From: Bradyrhizobium sp. Ce-3
GTDB taxonomy: Bacteria; Pseudomonadota; Alphaproteobacteria; Rhizobiales; Xanthobacteraceae
DNA: 64,000 nt
Assembly: GCF_022835695.1 (NCBI RefSeq)
Contig: NZ_BQUV01000004.1
Span: 558,001 to 622,000, forward strand
Reading direction: 5' to 3'
Part shown: positions 1 to 8,081 of the stretch, in pieces
Layout: each line of letters starts with the position of its first letter
Position numbering within the stretch: position 1 is the first letter of the stretch
Position numbers and translations under genes: made by a program
The notes under the pieces: generated by a model
Told to the model about the DNA's origin: nothing
Databases searched by the model: none
Seen by the model: only the letters and a program-made list of their open reading frames with translations

Positions 1-1
1 C

Positions 2-676
2 GGGGCTGCGATGGCCGCGTTGCGCGGCGAGCACGGTCCGCTGGCGGATCAGGCGATCCTCAAACTGTTCGAGGCACTCGATAACTACATCGAGCTGCCC
101 GAGCGGCCGAAGGATCGTCCGTTCCTGATGCCGATCGAAGGCGTGCAGTCGATCGCCGGGCGCGGCACCGTGGTGACCGGGCTCGTCGAGCGCGGCGTCG
201 TCAGGATCGGCGACGAGGTCGAGATCGTCGGCCTCGGCGACACCCGCAAGTCGGTCGTGACCAGCATCGAGAGCTACCGGAAGATCCTCGATCAGGGGCA
301 GGCCGGCGACAATGTCGGCTGCCTGCTGCGCGGGATCGACAAGGCCGCGGTGCAGCGGGGTCAGGTGCTGTCGCATCCGGGCGGTGCGTCGCCGCACCGG
401 ACCTTCCGGGCCGAAGTGTACGTGCTGACGAAAGACGAGGGCGGGCGGCATACGCCCTTCTTCGCCAACTATCGTCCGCAGTTCTACTTCCGGACCGCCG
501 ACGTCACCGGCACCGTCCAGCTCGCTGGCGGCGCCGAGATGGTGATGCCGGGCGACAGCGCCGAGTTCACGATCGAGCTCAACAAGCCGATCGCGCTCGA
601 GGAGCGGTCGCGCTTTGCGATCCGTGAAGGCAACCGCACCGTCGGTGCGGGCGTCGTGACCGCGATCGTCGAGTGA
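2..676 (+). CDS. tuf: Elongation factor Tu, C-terminal part (gene enters from outside window), diverged copy
   Basis: The reading frame is open from the window edge, so the GTPase domain lies upstream and only about 224 residues (end of domain 1, domains 2 and 3) are visible. EF-Tu delivers aminoacyl-tRNA to the ribosome. The motifs [38 protein letters not shown] and [15 protein letters not shown] are textbook EF-Tu. Other positions differ from the usual bacterial consensus, for example SIESYRKIL where VEMFRKLL is normal and IDKAAVQRG where TKREDVERG is normal. The gene is followed directly by a strong terminator and then by unrelated genes, not by the ribosomal protein genes of a str operon. 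I infer a second, diverged copy; SelB and IF2 are ruled out by domain 3. Confidence 0.9.
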   Translation, partial: GAAMAALRGEHGPLADQAILKLFEALDNYIELPERPKDRPFLMPIEGVQSIAGRGTVVTGLVERGVVRIGDEVEIVGLGDTRKSVVTSIESYRKILDQGQAGDNVGCLLRGIDKAAVQRGQVLSHPGGASPHRTFRAEVYVLTKDEGGRHTPFFANYRPQFYFRTADVTGTVQLAGGAEMVMPGDSAEFTIELNKPIALEERSRFAIREGNRTVGAGVVTAIVE

Positions 677-680
677 CGGA

Positions 681-708
681 TGGAGGCCCGGCGCAAGCCG
701 GGCCTCCA
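681..708 (+). terminator. Intrinsic terminator after tuf
   Basis: A perfect 12-bp GC-rich stem (681-692 pairing with 697-708) closed by a GCAA tetraloop starts five bases after the tuf stop codon. The T-tract is short. Confidence 0.75.
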
Positions 709-872
709 TTTGCCGGCGTCGCGATGTTGCAAAATCGTCCGATCGCCTGGAAATTGATCACCTCGCCCAGCAATGCGGATTGACAGCCCAGCACGTTTTC
801 GAAACTGTGCGACACCGCGTCGCATGTGCCATTCGTCGGACTTGTGACCCTCGACGCGGCAATGGCGTCGTC

Positions 873-1244
873 ATGAAGTGGTTTCGTTCGAACATCAGGC
901 ATGGGGCTCGGCTGGCGCTGTTGGCGCTGTCGATCCAGTTCGTGCTGTCGTTCGGCCATTTTCATCCCATCGCAGCGGCTCAGGCGACGGCGGCGTTCGC
1001 GGCGCATGTCGAGAATTCCTCGCGCGACGAGCCTCGCTCGAATCCTGATTCCGATCGGGCCGCGGATCTCTGCGCCATCTGTGCCGTCGTCGCGATGACG
1101 AGCACGGCGACGCCGGCGCCGGCGTTGCCGCCTCTGCAACTGCCCGATGCCACAGCCCTGCTCTCCTGGCACATCGATGATCACGCCGCCCCGGTCGGCA
1201 TCGGCCGTCTGCATTATCAGCCGCGCGCGCCTCCGATCTCCTGA
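873..1244 (+). CDS. Small secreted/membrane-anchored protein, DUF2946-like
   Basis: About 123 residues from the ATG at 873, chosen because the hydrophobic signal segment (RLALLALSIQFVLSFGHFH) follows directly; the frame is open further upstream without a signal. The protein has a His-containing motif after the hydrophobic stretch, a CAIC motif around residue 70 and a C-terminal YQPRAPP tail. This arrangement is typical of DUF2946-type proteins, often encoded next to TonB-dependent receptors and thought to relate to metal handling. The TonB receptor gene starts 148 bases downstream. The function is unproven; the family call rests on pattern and context. Confidence 0.6.
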   Translation: MKWFRSNIRHGARLALLALSIQFVLSFGHFHPIAAAQATAAFAAHVENSSRDEPRSNPDSDRAADLCAICAVVAMTSTATPAPALPPLQLPDATALLSWHIDDHAAPVGIGRLHYQPRAPPIS

Positions 1245-1392
1245 CATCCCCTGTACGACTGAACCGCGAACGCGGCCACATCTCGGCTGCCGTTTGATCA
1301 ATGGGAATCAGGCCGTCGCGCAGCGACGGCGGGCTCGGCCGCGTCCTGTTCGCAAGGACCTGGATCGCGGCCGCACGAGATCGGGAACCAAC

Positions 1393-3666
1393 ATGTCAGG
1401 ACATCTCAGACGACGCGCCGCCGCCGGCGCAGCCTCGCTTTTGGTCTGCGGGATCAATGGCGCGGCATTCGCGCAGACGACGGCGCCGACCACTGAACTC
1501 CCCGATATCACCGTGACGGCGCCGCAGCACCACACCGCGCCGTCAGGGCCGAAGAAGCCGAAGACACGCGTTGCGACCGGAAGCGGTCGCCGTGCGCGAA
1601 GAACCGGTGCGGTGTCGGCTGCGCCCGAATCCGCCGAGCAGAGTCAGGCGCGTGGCGTGGCAAGCCAGAATGAACGGCTCGACCAGGCCCGCGCCGCTTT
1701 GCTCGCACCGACCGGCGCCAACAGCTACCAGATGAGCCAGCAATTCCTGCAGTCGCTGCCACAGGGCACCAACACCACGCTGGACAAGGCGCTGCTGCAG
1801 GCGCCCGGGGTTTCGCAGGATTCGGCCGCCAGCGGCGAGCTGCACGTCCGCAACGAGCACGCCAACCTGCAATACCGCATCAACGGGATCATGCTGCCGG
1901 ACGGCGTCGGCGCTTTCGGCCAGATCATCGACACCGGGATCGTCGGCAGCATGGCTCTGATAACAGGCGCGCTGCCGGCGCAGTACGGCCTGCGCACCGC
2001 CGGCGTGCTCGACATCCAGACCAAGACCGACGCCTTCAACAATTCCGGCAGCGTCAGCGTCTACGGCGGCAGCCACGGCAACTTCACCACCAGCGTCGAT
2101 TATGGCGGCACGATCGGACAGACCCAATACTATGTCTCGGGCCGCTATTTCGGCAGCGATGTCGGCATCGAGAACCCGACGCCGGCCTATAACGCGATCC
2201 ACGACCGGACCGACCAGGAGAAGGGCTTTGCCTATGTCTCGACCGCGATCGATCCGACCAGCCGGCTGACCTATATCGGCGGCGTCTCCAACGGCAACTA
2301 TCAGATCCCCAACAATCCCGGCCAACCGCCCGCCTTCACCGCCTACGGCGTCTCGAACTTCGATTCCGCGCTATTGAACGAGCGGCAGCAGGAGTTCAAC
2401 CAGTTCAACGTCGTGGCCTACCAGAAATCAGGCGACGGCTTCGACTACCAGGTCGCCTATTTCAACCGTTACAGCCAGCTGCACTTCATGCCCGATCCGG
2501 TCGGTGACCTCGTCTTCAACGGGGTTGCATCCGACGTCTATCGCCAGAGCTTCATCAACGGCGTCCAGGAGGACACCTCCTACCGGCTGGGCTTCGCGCA
2601 CACGCTGAAGTTCGGCATGTCGTTCAGCGCCGAACGCTCGCTGGTCAACAACGGCTCGACCGTGCTGCCGCTCGACGACGCCGGCAACCCCGTCGATGCC
2701 CCGCTCTCGGTGTTCGATTCCAGCGCCAAGACCGGCTATCTGTTCTCGACCTACATCGCCGACGAGTGGAAGATCACCAACCAGCTCACGCTCAATGCCG
2801 GCTTGCGCTTCGACCAGATGTGGCAATATGTCGATGCCAACCAGCTCAGCCCGCGGATCAGCCTGACCTGGAAGCCGCTAGACGGCACGACCTTCCATGC
2901 CGGCTACGCCCGCAACTTCACGCCGCCCGAGCAGGTGCTGGCCGCGCCGACCAATCTTGCGCTGGTGCAGAACACCACGGCGCAGCCGGGGGTCACCGCG
3001 AACGATCCGGTGCTGCCGGAGCGCTCGCATGTGTTCGACATCGGCGTCACGCAAAAGGTCTATGCGATCCCCGGCCTCGAAGTCGGCATGGACGCCTATT
3101 ACAAGATCGCGACCGACCTGCTCGACGACGGCCAGTTCGGCGCGGCCTACGTGCTCACCGCCTTCAACTATGCGAAAGGCACCAATGAGGGCGTCGAGCT
3201 GAAAGCGACCTACGACCACGACAATCTGCATCTCTACGGCAATGTCGCCATCGCACGGCAGGTCGCCACCCAGGTCGTCTCGAACCAGTATCTGTTCGAT
3301 CCGGACGAGCTGGCCTACATCGCCAACAACTACGTCAACACCGACCATGCCCAGACGCTGACCGCTTCGGTCGGCGGCTGGTACCAATGGCGCGACACCA
3401 GGTTCAGCGCGTCGATGATCTACGGCTCGGGCCTGCGCGACGGCTTCGCCAATACCGGCACGGTGCCGGCCTACACGCAGGTCAACCTCGGCGTCTCGCA
3501 CGACTTCAACATCGTCGCGCCGAACAAGCCGACCACGCTGCGCCTCGACGTCGTCAATCTGTTCGACACCGTCTACCAGATCCGCGACGGCTCCGGCATC
3601 GGCGTGTTCGCGCCGCAATACGGGCCGCGCCGCGGCGTCTACGCCGGCATCACGCAGAAGTTCTGA
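1393..3666 (+). CDS. TonB-dependent outer-membrane receptor
   Basis: A 757-residue receptor for active, energised uptake across the outer membrane. The start at 1393 (MSGHLRRR) gives a signal peptide ending near AFAQ; the frame upstream lacks signal features. A TonB-box-like LPDITVTAP follows at about residues 36-44, then a basic low-complexity linker, a plug domain (LDKALLQAPGVSQD, then VRNEHANLQYRINGIMLPDG), and a 22-strand-type barrel ending in an aromatic residue (ITQKF), the usual outer-membrane insertion signal. The plug is preceded by an unusually long linker of roughly 100 residues. The substrate cannot be read from sequence; the adjacent DUF2946-like gene suggests a metal or metal chelate. 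Confidence 0.92.
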   Translation: MSGHLRRRAAAGAASLLVCGINGAAFAQTTAPTTELPDITVTAPQHHTAPSGPKKPKTRVATGSGRRARRTGAVSAAPESAEQSQARGVASQNERLDQARAALLAPTGANSYQMSQQFLQSLPQGTNTTLDKALLQAPGVSQDSAASGELHVRNEHANLQYRINGIMLPDGVGAFGQIIDTGIVGSMALITGALPAQYGLRTAGVLDIQTKTDAFNNSGSVSVYGGSHGNFTTSVDYGGTIGQTQYYVSGRYFGSDVGIENPTPAYNAIHDRTDQEKGFAYVSTAIDPTSRLTYIGGVSNGNYQIPNNPGQPPAFTAYGVSNFDSALLNERQQEFNQFNVVAYQKSGDGFDYQVAYFNRYSQLHFMPDPVGDLVFNGVASDVYRQSFINGVQEDTSYRLGFAHTLKFGMSFSAERSLVNNGSTVLPLDDAGNPVDAPLSVFDSSAKTGYLFSTYIADEWKITNQLTLNAGLRFDQMWQYVDANQLSPRISLTWKPLDGTTFHAGYARNFTPPEQVLAAPTNLALVQNTTAQPGVTANDPVLPERSHVFDIGVTQKVYAIPGLEVGMDAYYKIATDLLDDGQFGAAYVLTAFNYAKGTNEGVELKATYDHDNLHLYGNVAIARQVATQVVSNQYLFDPDELAYIANNYVNTDHAQTLTASVGGWYQWRDTRFSASMIYGSGLRDGFANTGTVPAYTQVNLGVSHDFNIVAPNKPTTLRLDVVNLFDTVYQIRDGSGIGVFAPQYGPRRGVYAGITQKF

Positions 3667-3691
3667 CGAGGCCGCGCCAGGCCGTGCCGCC

Positions 3692-4624
3692 TCACAGCTC
3701 GGCGACCAGCTGGACCAGCTGGTCGCGCAACCAGACATGGGCCGGATCGTGCTGGTAGGACGCATGCCACAGCATCGACACCGTGACGTCTTTCACCTTC
3801 ACCGGCGGCGGACTGAGGCTGAGCCCGAGCTCGGCGGCGAAGCGGCGCGCCAGCCGCGCGCCCATGGTGACGATGACGGGCGCTTGCGCCACCAGATAGG
3901 GCACGGTGAGGAAACGCGGCGTGGTCAGCGCCACGGAACGCTGCAGGCCGAGCTCCTCGAGCGCGTCATCGACGAAGCCGCGCACCGTGAGCCCCGGCCG
4001 CAGGCTGGTCAGCACGTGCGGAAACCGGATGTAGTCCTCAAGCGAGATCGGCGGCGTGATACCGGTCTTCTCGGCATTGAACATGCAAAGGAAGCTCTCG
4101 GTGAACAGCACGCGCTGCTTGTGGTGCAATTGGCCGTGCTGGATCTGCCCGTAGGAGAGCGCGATATCCACTTCGTCGGCATCGAGGTCATCGAGCAGCC
4201 GGGAACTATCGACATTATAGAGCCGCAGGTGAATGCCAGGTGCGATCTCGCGCATGCGCGCCAGCAGGCGCGGCACGATCAGGATTTCCATGCTGTCCGA
4301 CAGGCCGAGCCTGAACGTCCGCACTGCCGTGGCCGGATCGAACGACTGGTCGCGCAGCAGCACCGTCTCGACCTGCGCGAGCGCGGTCCGCACCGGATCG
4401 AGCAGGGTCATCGCGCGCGGGGTCAGGCGCATGCCATCGGACCCTCGCGTAAGCAGCTCGTCATCGAACAGTTCGCGCAGGCGGCCGAGATTGTGACTCA
4501 TGGCGGACTGGCCAATGCCGACGCGGACCGCCGCGCGCGTCACGCTCCGCTCGGTCAGCAGCGCGTCGAGATGAACGAGCAGATTCAGGTCGATGCGACC
4601 CAAATTGACGACATCGATGGCCAT
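3692..4624 (-). CDS. LysR-family transcriptional regulator
   Basis: A 310-residue regulator with an N-terminal winged helix-turn-helix (LLTERSVTRAAVRVGIGQSAMSHNLGR, residues about 20-47) followed by a periplasmic-binding-protein-like effector domain. The wording of the DNA-binding region and the LGLSDSMEILIVPRLLARM segment resemble the NodD/NahR branch of LysR. I prefer the start at 4624 (MAIDVVNLG), which has a GGGA Shine-Dalgarno; an in-frame ATG at 4636 has none. It is convergent with the TonB receptor (25-base gap) and divergent from the small secreted protein gene at 4740, its most likely target. A palindrome lies just upstream of the start. Confidence 0.93.
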   Translation of the reverse strand: MAIDVVNLGRIDLNLLVHLDALLTERSVTRAAVRVGIGQSAMSHNLGRLRELFDDELLTRGSDGMRLTPRAMTLLDPVRTALAQVETVLLRDQSFDPATAVRTFRLGLSDSMEILIVPRLLARMREIAPGIHLRLYNVDSSRLLDDLDADEVDIALSYGQIQHGQLHHKQRVLFTESFLCMFNAEKTGITPPISLEDYIRFPHVLTSLRPGLTVRGFVDDALEELGLQRSVALTTPRFLTVPYLVAQAPVIVTMGARLARRFAAELGLSLSPPPVKVKDVTVSMLWHASYQHDPAHVWLRDQLVQLVAEL

Positions 4625-4625
4625 T

Positions 4626-4649
4626 ATCGATCCCATCTGTTTGATCGAT
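4626..4649. promoter_or_regulatory. Probable LysR binding site
   Basis: ATCGATC (4626-4632) and GATCGAT (4643-4649) form a perfect 7-bp inverted repeat with a 10-base spacer, directly before the LysR start and within the divergent intergenic region. LysR proteins commonly bind such interrupted dyads and autoregulate. Confidence 0.5.
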
Positions 4650-4739
4650 GATCATAGCCTGACCATCTCCTCCGGCAAGCGAGCAGACGGGCAATCGCCC
4701 GCCTCCCAGGTTCCAACACTCAAGCCAATGGAGGATCCC

Positions 4740-5090
4740 ATGTCGATCCGCAGCACAGCTCTCGCCGCCGCCTTCACCCTCGCCCCACTTGGCGGTTCGC
4801 TTGGCACCTCGCTTGGCGCCGCGCAGGCGCGCGGGCTCAGGCCGATCGAGGCCCAAAGCATCCATCTCGGCGACGTGTCCGGCGTCGCCTACTACACGGT
4901 CGAGCCCGACGGATATCGCGTCGTGACCACGCTCGCGCAGGGCGAGACCGGCAGGCCGGTCCGCTTCGTCTCGGTGCTGGCACCCGGTCAGCGTGCCCTG
5001 CTCTCGACGCCGAACCAGGCGGGCGTGCTGGAGGTCAGCCGCAACGGCGACAGCCTGACCGTCCGCAAGTCGGGCGCGCTCTTCAATTAA
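4740..5090 (+). CDS. Small secreted protein of unknown function
   Basis: 116 residues from the ATG at 4740, preceded by GGAGG at good spacing. The first about 30 residues (MSIRSTALAAAFTLAP...GAAQA) form a signal peptide; the mature part has a repeated beta-strand feel (GVAYYTVEPDGYRVVTTLA, VRFVSVLAPGQRALLSTP, VLEVSRNGDSLTVRKSG). No family is recognised. It is divergent from the LysR gene and followed 35 bases later by an SRPBCC gene, so the two probably share the LysR-controlled promoter. Confidence 0.7.
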   Translation: MSIRSTALAAAFTLAPLGGSLGTSLGAAQARGLRPIEAQSIHLGDVSGVAYYTVEPDGYRVVTTLAQGETGRPVRFVSVLAPGQRALLSTPNQAGVLEVSRNGDSLTVRKSGALFN

Positions 5091-5125
5091 TCCGCACGGG
5101 CGGTTCACGGGTGCAGGAGCCACAG

Positions 5126-5590
5126 ATGTCCACGATCCACCTTCATCGAACGACCACGTTGACGCCTGAACAATACGTCGCAGGTCTGACCGACTTCGGC
5201 CCGGGCCGCTCCAAACTGTTCGGCAACAGCGCCGACGCCTATCTCAAGGTGCATGATCGCGGCCCATCGCACGCAGACGTCACGGAAGGCTCGAACGGCA
5301 TCTGGGAGCGCCTGCACTACGACTGGTCCGACCCCGACCATGTCGTGCTGACGACGACCGACTCCAATGTGTGGGGCGGTAGGTCGGGCCACAGCTACAG
5401 CTTCACGCGGCGGCCTGATGGCACGACCGACATTGACGCGGTCGTGGTGCGCGACGGCAAGAACCTCAAAGGATGGCTCCTCGGTCTCGCGCTCAGGTCG
5501 GTCGGCAGAGGCGTGCTGGAAAAGGCATTCGACGGCTCGGTCAACGCCATCGAGCAGCGGCACGCGCAGCGCGGCCGGATTGCTGCCTAG
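5126..5590 (+). CDS. SRPBCC (START-like) family protein
   Basis: 154 residues. The ATG at 5126 is preceded by a GGAG box; a GTG at 5111 in frame is less likely. The sequence has the START/polyketide-cyclase fold pattern: an N-terminal strand with TLTPEQYVAGLTDFGPGR, a central ERLHYDWSDPDHVVLTTTDSNVWGG, and a C-terminal long helix (LRSVGRGVLEKAFDGSVNAIEQR). Such proteins bind hydrophobic ligands in a deep cavity. It probably forms a two-gene unit with the secreted protein upstream. The ligand is unknown. Confidence 0.7.
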   Translation: MSTIHLHRTTTLTPEQYVAGLTDFGPGRSKLFGNSADAYLKVHDRGPSHADVTEGSNGIWERLHYDWSDPDHVVLTTTDSNVWGGRSGHSYSFTRRPDGTTDIDAVVVRDGKNLKGWLLGLALRSVGRGVLEKAFDGSVNAIEQRHAQRGRIAA

Positions 5591-5721
5591 ACGCGGAGCG
5601 TTGAGAGTATTGCTCCGAGATCAATGTTTTCTATTGTCCCGTGCACTGCACCGCACCATATCTAGGTCATCGAACGCATTGCACTGGCTGGCCCGGTGCA
5701 AGACGAATGGAGACAACTGAA

Positions 5722-5859
5722 ATGGAGACGAATTATCTCGATACGTTCCTGGCATTCCTCGGAATGACCTTTGGACTGGTCTCGGTGATGCCCGGCCTGT
5801 TTTTCCAGCCCAAGGCCGAGGTGAAGCGCGCCACGAGGACGGCCTCGACCCGCCGCTGA
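5722..5859 (+). CDS. Possible small membrane protein (45 aa)
   Basis: A short frame from the ATG at 5722 (an in-frame ATG at 5707 is also possible). It has one hydrophobic segment (FLAFLGMTFGLVSVMPGLFF) followed by a basic tail (KRATRTASTRR), consistent with a single-pass membrane protein with the positive end inside. A GGAG box lies upstream. No family is recognised and no neighbour explains it. Confidence 0.35.
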   Translation: METNYLDTFLAFLGMTFGLVSVMPGLFFQPKAEVKRATRTASTRR

Positions 5860-5906
5860 CAGCAGGCGATGACGCGCCGCTTTAGCGCCGGCATCACGCC
5901 GAAGCG

Positions 5907-6171
5907 CTAGCCTGCGACAAGCAGCTTCTCTTTCAACAGTGCCGTCAGCCAATCGGCTGAACACCCGCAGCCGCCGCGACCGATGCTGGCGGTGCGGATG
6001 AAGTAACGTCATCGGCATCGGCGCCGCGCGATGCTCCGGCATCAGCTCGACGAGCTCTCCTGCATCGAGATGCCGCTTCACGTCGTAGGCCGGAATCTGG
6101 ATCAGCCCGAGGCCGGCGAGGCAGCCGGCGATGTAGGCTTTCGCACCGTTGACGGTCCATCGTTCTCTGTA
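5907..6171 (-). pseudogene. LysR-family regulator remnant (C-terminal fragment, frameshifted)
   Basis: The minus strand encodes a clear LysR effector-domain C-terminus: AKAYIAGCLAGLGLIQIPAYD, then LDAGELVELMPEHRAAPMPMTLLHPHR. After RRLRVFS the frame shifts by one base near 5957, and the true ending (DWLTALLKEKLLVAG, stop at 5907-5909) continues in another frame. No DNA-binding domain is present upstream; the homology stops near 6170, shortly before the AraC gene on the other strand. This is a decayed gene truncated at its 5' side. Confidence 0.75.
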
Positions 6172-6289
6172 TGCACCCCGCGATGCCTTGCAGGGGAAAC
6201 CGGCCACCGGTGGCATTTGACCGCCGGTTTGGCCGGCGATATCGTTCGCGCGCTGGGCCCTTCGCAGTGACAGTCTATTCGAGGCGCAC

Positions 6290-7225
6290 ATGGAATGGTC
6301 GACCAGGCCGGCCCGTCCGGATCAGCCCTTCGGCAGTTGGGCAGACGACCTCGCGGCCGCCTTCGTGCGACTGGAGCCGCGCAGGATTGCCGAGCAATCG
6401 TTTGCCGGCGCGATTTGCAAGGTCGATGCCGCGCCGCTACAGATATCGCGGGTCACGGCGAGCGGGCACATCGTGCACCGGCTCGCCTCGCACATCGCTG
6501 CAAGTACCGACGACCTTTGCTTCGTCAACCTCCAGCTCGAAGGGCTGGGACGGACCTCGCAGCGCGGCCACGAGCAGATCAGCGCGCCCGGCGATCTCGC
6601 GGTCGCCGATACGACGCAGCCATTCGAGATCGCCCACCGGTATGACTTCAAGCTGTTCTGCTTTGCCGTGCCGCGGCGTCTGCTGCCGGACGCGCTGTTC
6701 GATCGCCCGCGGCTCGGCCTGTCCGCGACCGAAACCGGCCGCGCGTTCTCGCGGACGCTGGCGAGCTACGCCGAGCTCTGCCTGAGCGGCCATCAAGCCG
6801 TAACGACCTCGGCGATGCTCGGCACGCATATCGCCGAGCTGATCGCGCACGCACCCGACATGCTCGCCGACATGCCGACCGAGCGCGTGCATACGCCGGT
6901 GCTGCTGTCGGTCATGCTTGACCATATCGCCCGTCACAGCGCCGACCCCGAACTCGCCGCGCCGGCGCTGGCCAGGAAATTCCGCTGCTCCGAGCGCTAC
7001 GTGCACCGCCTGTTTGCGGCTACCGGCCGTTCCGTGGGCGAACACGTCAACGAGCAGCGGATCGCCGCCTGTACGCGCGCCCTGCTCGATCGCACATCAG
7101 CTCACAAGACCATTGCCGAGATCGCCTTTGCCGCGGGCTTCCGCGACATCTCGCATTTCAACCGGCTGTTCAAGCGCCACAATGGCCTCGCGCCGCGCGA
7201 ATTCCGCCGCAGCGCCGCGCACTGA
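6290..7225 (+). CDS. AraC-family transcriptional regulator
   Basis: 311 residues. The N-terminal half (residues about 30-190) resembles the AraC-binding-like domain of FeaR/NahR-type activators (DLAVADTTQPFEIAHRYDFK, CFAVPRRLLPDALF). The C-terminal 100 residues carry two helix-turn-helix motifs (ALARKFRCSERYVHRLFAAT and IAEIAFAAGFRDISHFNRLF) and end PREFRRSA. It is a solitary regulator between a LysR remnant and a broken AhpD-like gene; the target is not evident. Confidence 0.92.
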   Translation: MEWSTRPARPDQPFGSWADDLAAAFVRLEPRRIAEQSFAGAICKVDAAPLQISRVTASGHIVHRLASHIAASTDDLCFVNLQLEGLGRTSQRGHEQISAPGDLAVADTTQPFEIAHRYDFKLFCFAVPRRLLPDALFDRPRLGLSATETGRAFSRTLASYAELCLSGHQAVTTSAMLGTHIAELIAHAPDMLADMPTERVHTPVLLSVMLDHIARHSADPELAAPALARKFRCSERYVHRLFAATGRSVGEHVNEQRIAACTRALLDRTSAHKTIAEIAFAAGFRDISHFNRLFKRHNGLAPREFRRSAAH

Positions 7226-7279
7226 AGCGAATCTCGCGATCCAGAAGAGCTTGCAGGCTCAATCGCTACAACACCGGGG

Positions 7280-7653
7280 CTACTTCGGCGAAGACCACTC
7301 GCGGCCGCCGTCCGAGCCGTTCAGCATCGTGCTGTTGAAACGGACCAGCGCGGCGGTTGCAATGGCCTCCTTGATTTGAGCATCCGTCGCACCAGCGGCT
7401 TTTGCCGCTTTGGTGTGACCATTGACGCAATATTCACACGGAATCTGTGCCGCCACAGCGAGGCCAATGAGGTGCTTGGTCTTTGCGTCCAAAGCACCCG
7501 TTGGATTCATCACGCCTGCTGTTCGTCCCAATGCGCCTTGAACGCTTGATCGGGAAGTGTCTGCTTCATCCATTCAGGCGCCTCCTGAGCGCTGACGCCT
7601 GACGCCAAAGCCATTAACAGCGCCATACCAGCGCTCGCAAACAGAGCTCTCAT
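7280..7653 (-). pseudogene. Carboxymuconolactone decarboxylase/AhpD-like exported protein, frameshifted
   Basis: Read on the minus strand, an ATG at 7653 with a GGGAG box starts a signal peptide (MRALFASAGMALLMALASG, then VSAQ) and the mature start EAPEWMKQTLPDQAFKAHWDEQQA, which hits TGA at 7510-7512. The homologous continuation VMNPTGALDAKTKHLIGLAVAAQ lies one base out of register. It carries the AhpD-type CEYC motif and the following His (residues in the second segment) and runs to a stop at 7280. A single-base deletion near 7513 therefore breaks an otherwise intact gene. A sequencing error is the alternative; the rest of the reading frame is well preserved, so the lesion is recent or artefactual. 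Confidence 0.75.
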
Positions 7654-8081
7654 GGCCAATCTCCCTAAAACAAAAAATGCGCAGGTCAAAAAAAGCGAGG
7701 CCCGCTGAAAAGCTGCCGATGCCTGCCGACGGCATGCGCGCTACCGGTTCGCCCAAACGTAGATTCGGCGTTCTCGTCTCGGTGGCTCGGCACAAAACTA
7801 GGCGAGTTCCCGGACTATGGAAAGGCGTCTGTTTCGCCGCTCTCTGTCCGACCCGTAACGCCGTGCAGCAGCCCGGCCAGGAAATTTGACGGGATCGGAC
7901 CCGCTTCACGTGCTGCGATGCATTAGGATCTTGCCCCTGATGTTTCGGTTTGAGCGCATCCCACTTGTCCAATCCGTGCGCCCGGTTCACTCCGCGCCAA
8001 GAAATCTGGCGCTGCCGTCCAAGATTTCCGGACCGCACCACGATAGCCATGGCGCAAACGGCCGACACGGAGGGCATTGGC
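7654..8081. other. Gene-poor stretch before the acyl-CoA dehydrogenase gene
   Basis: No convincing gene. Short frames on both strands have no ribosome binding site or recognisable motif. The region should contain the promoter of the acyl-CoA dehydrogenase/SDR pair, but no clear -35/-10 pair stands out. Confidence 0.4.

Noticed and set aside
7677-7889. Possible tRNA or small gene in the region before the acyl-CoA dehydrogenase
   Set aside because: No cloverleaf could be folded by eye, and the short frame has no ribosome site or known motif.
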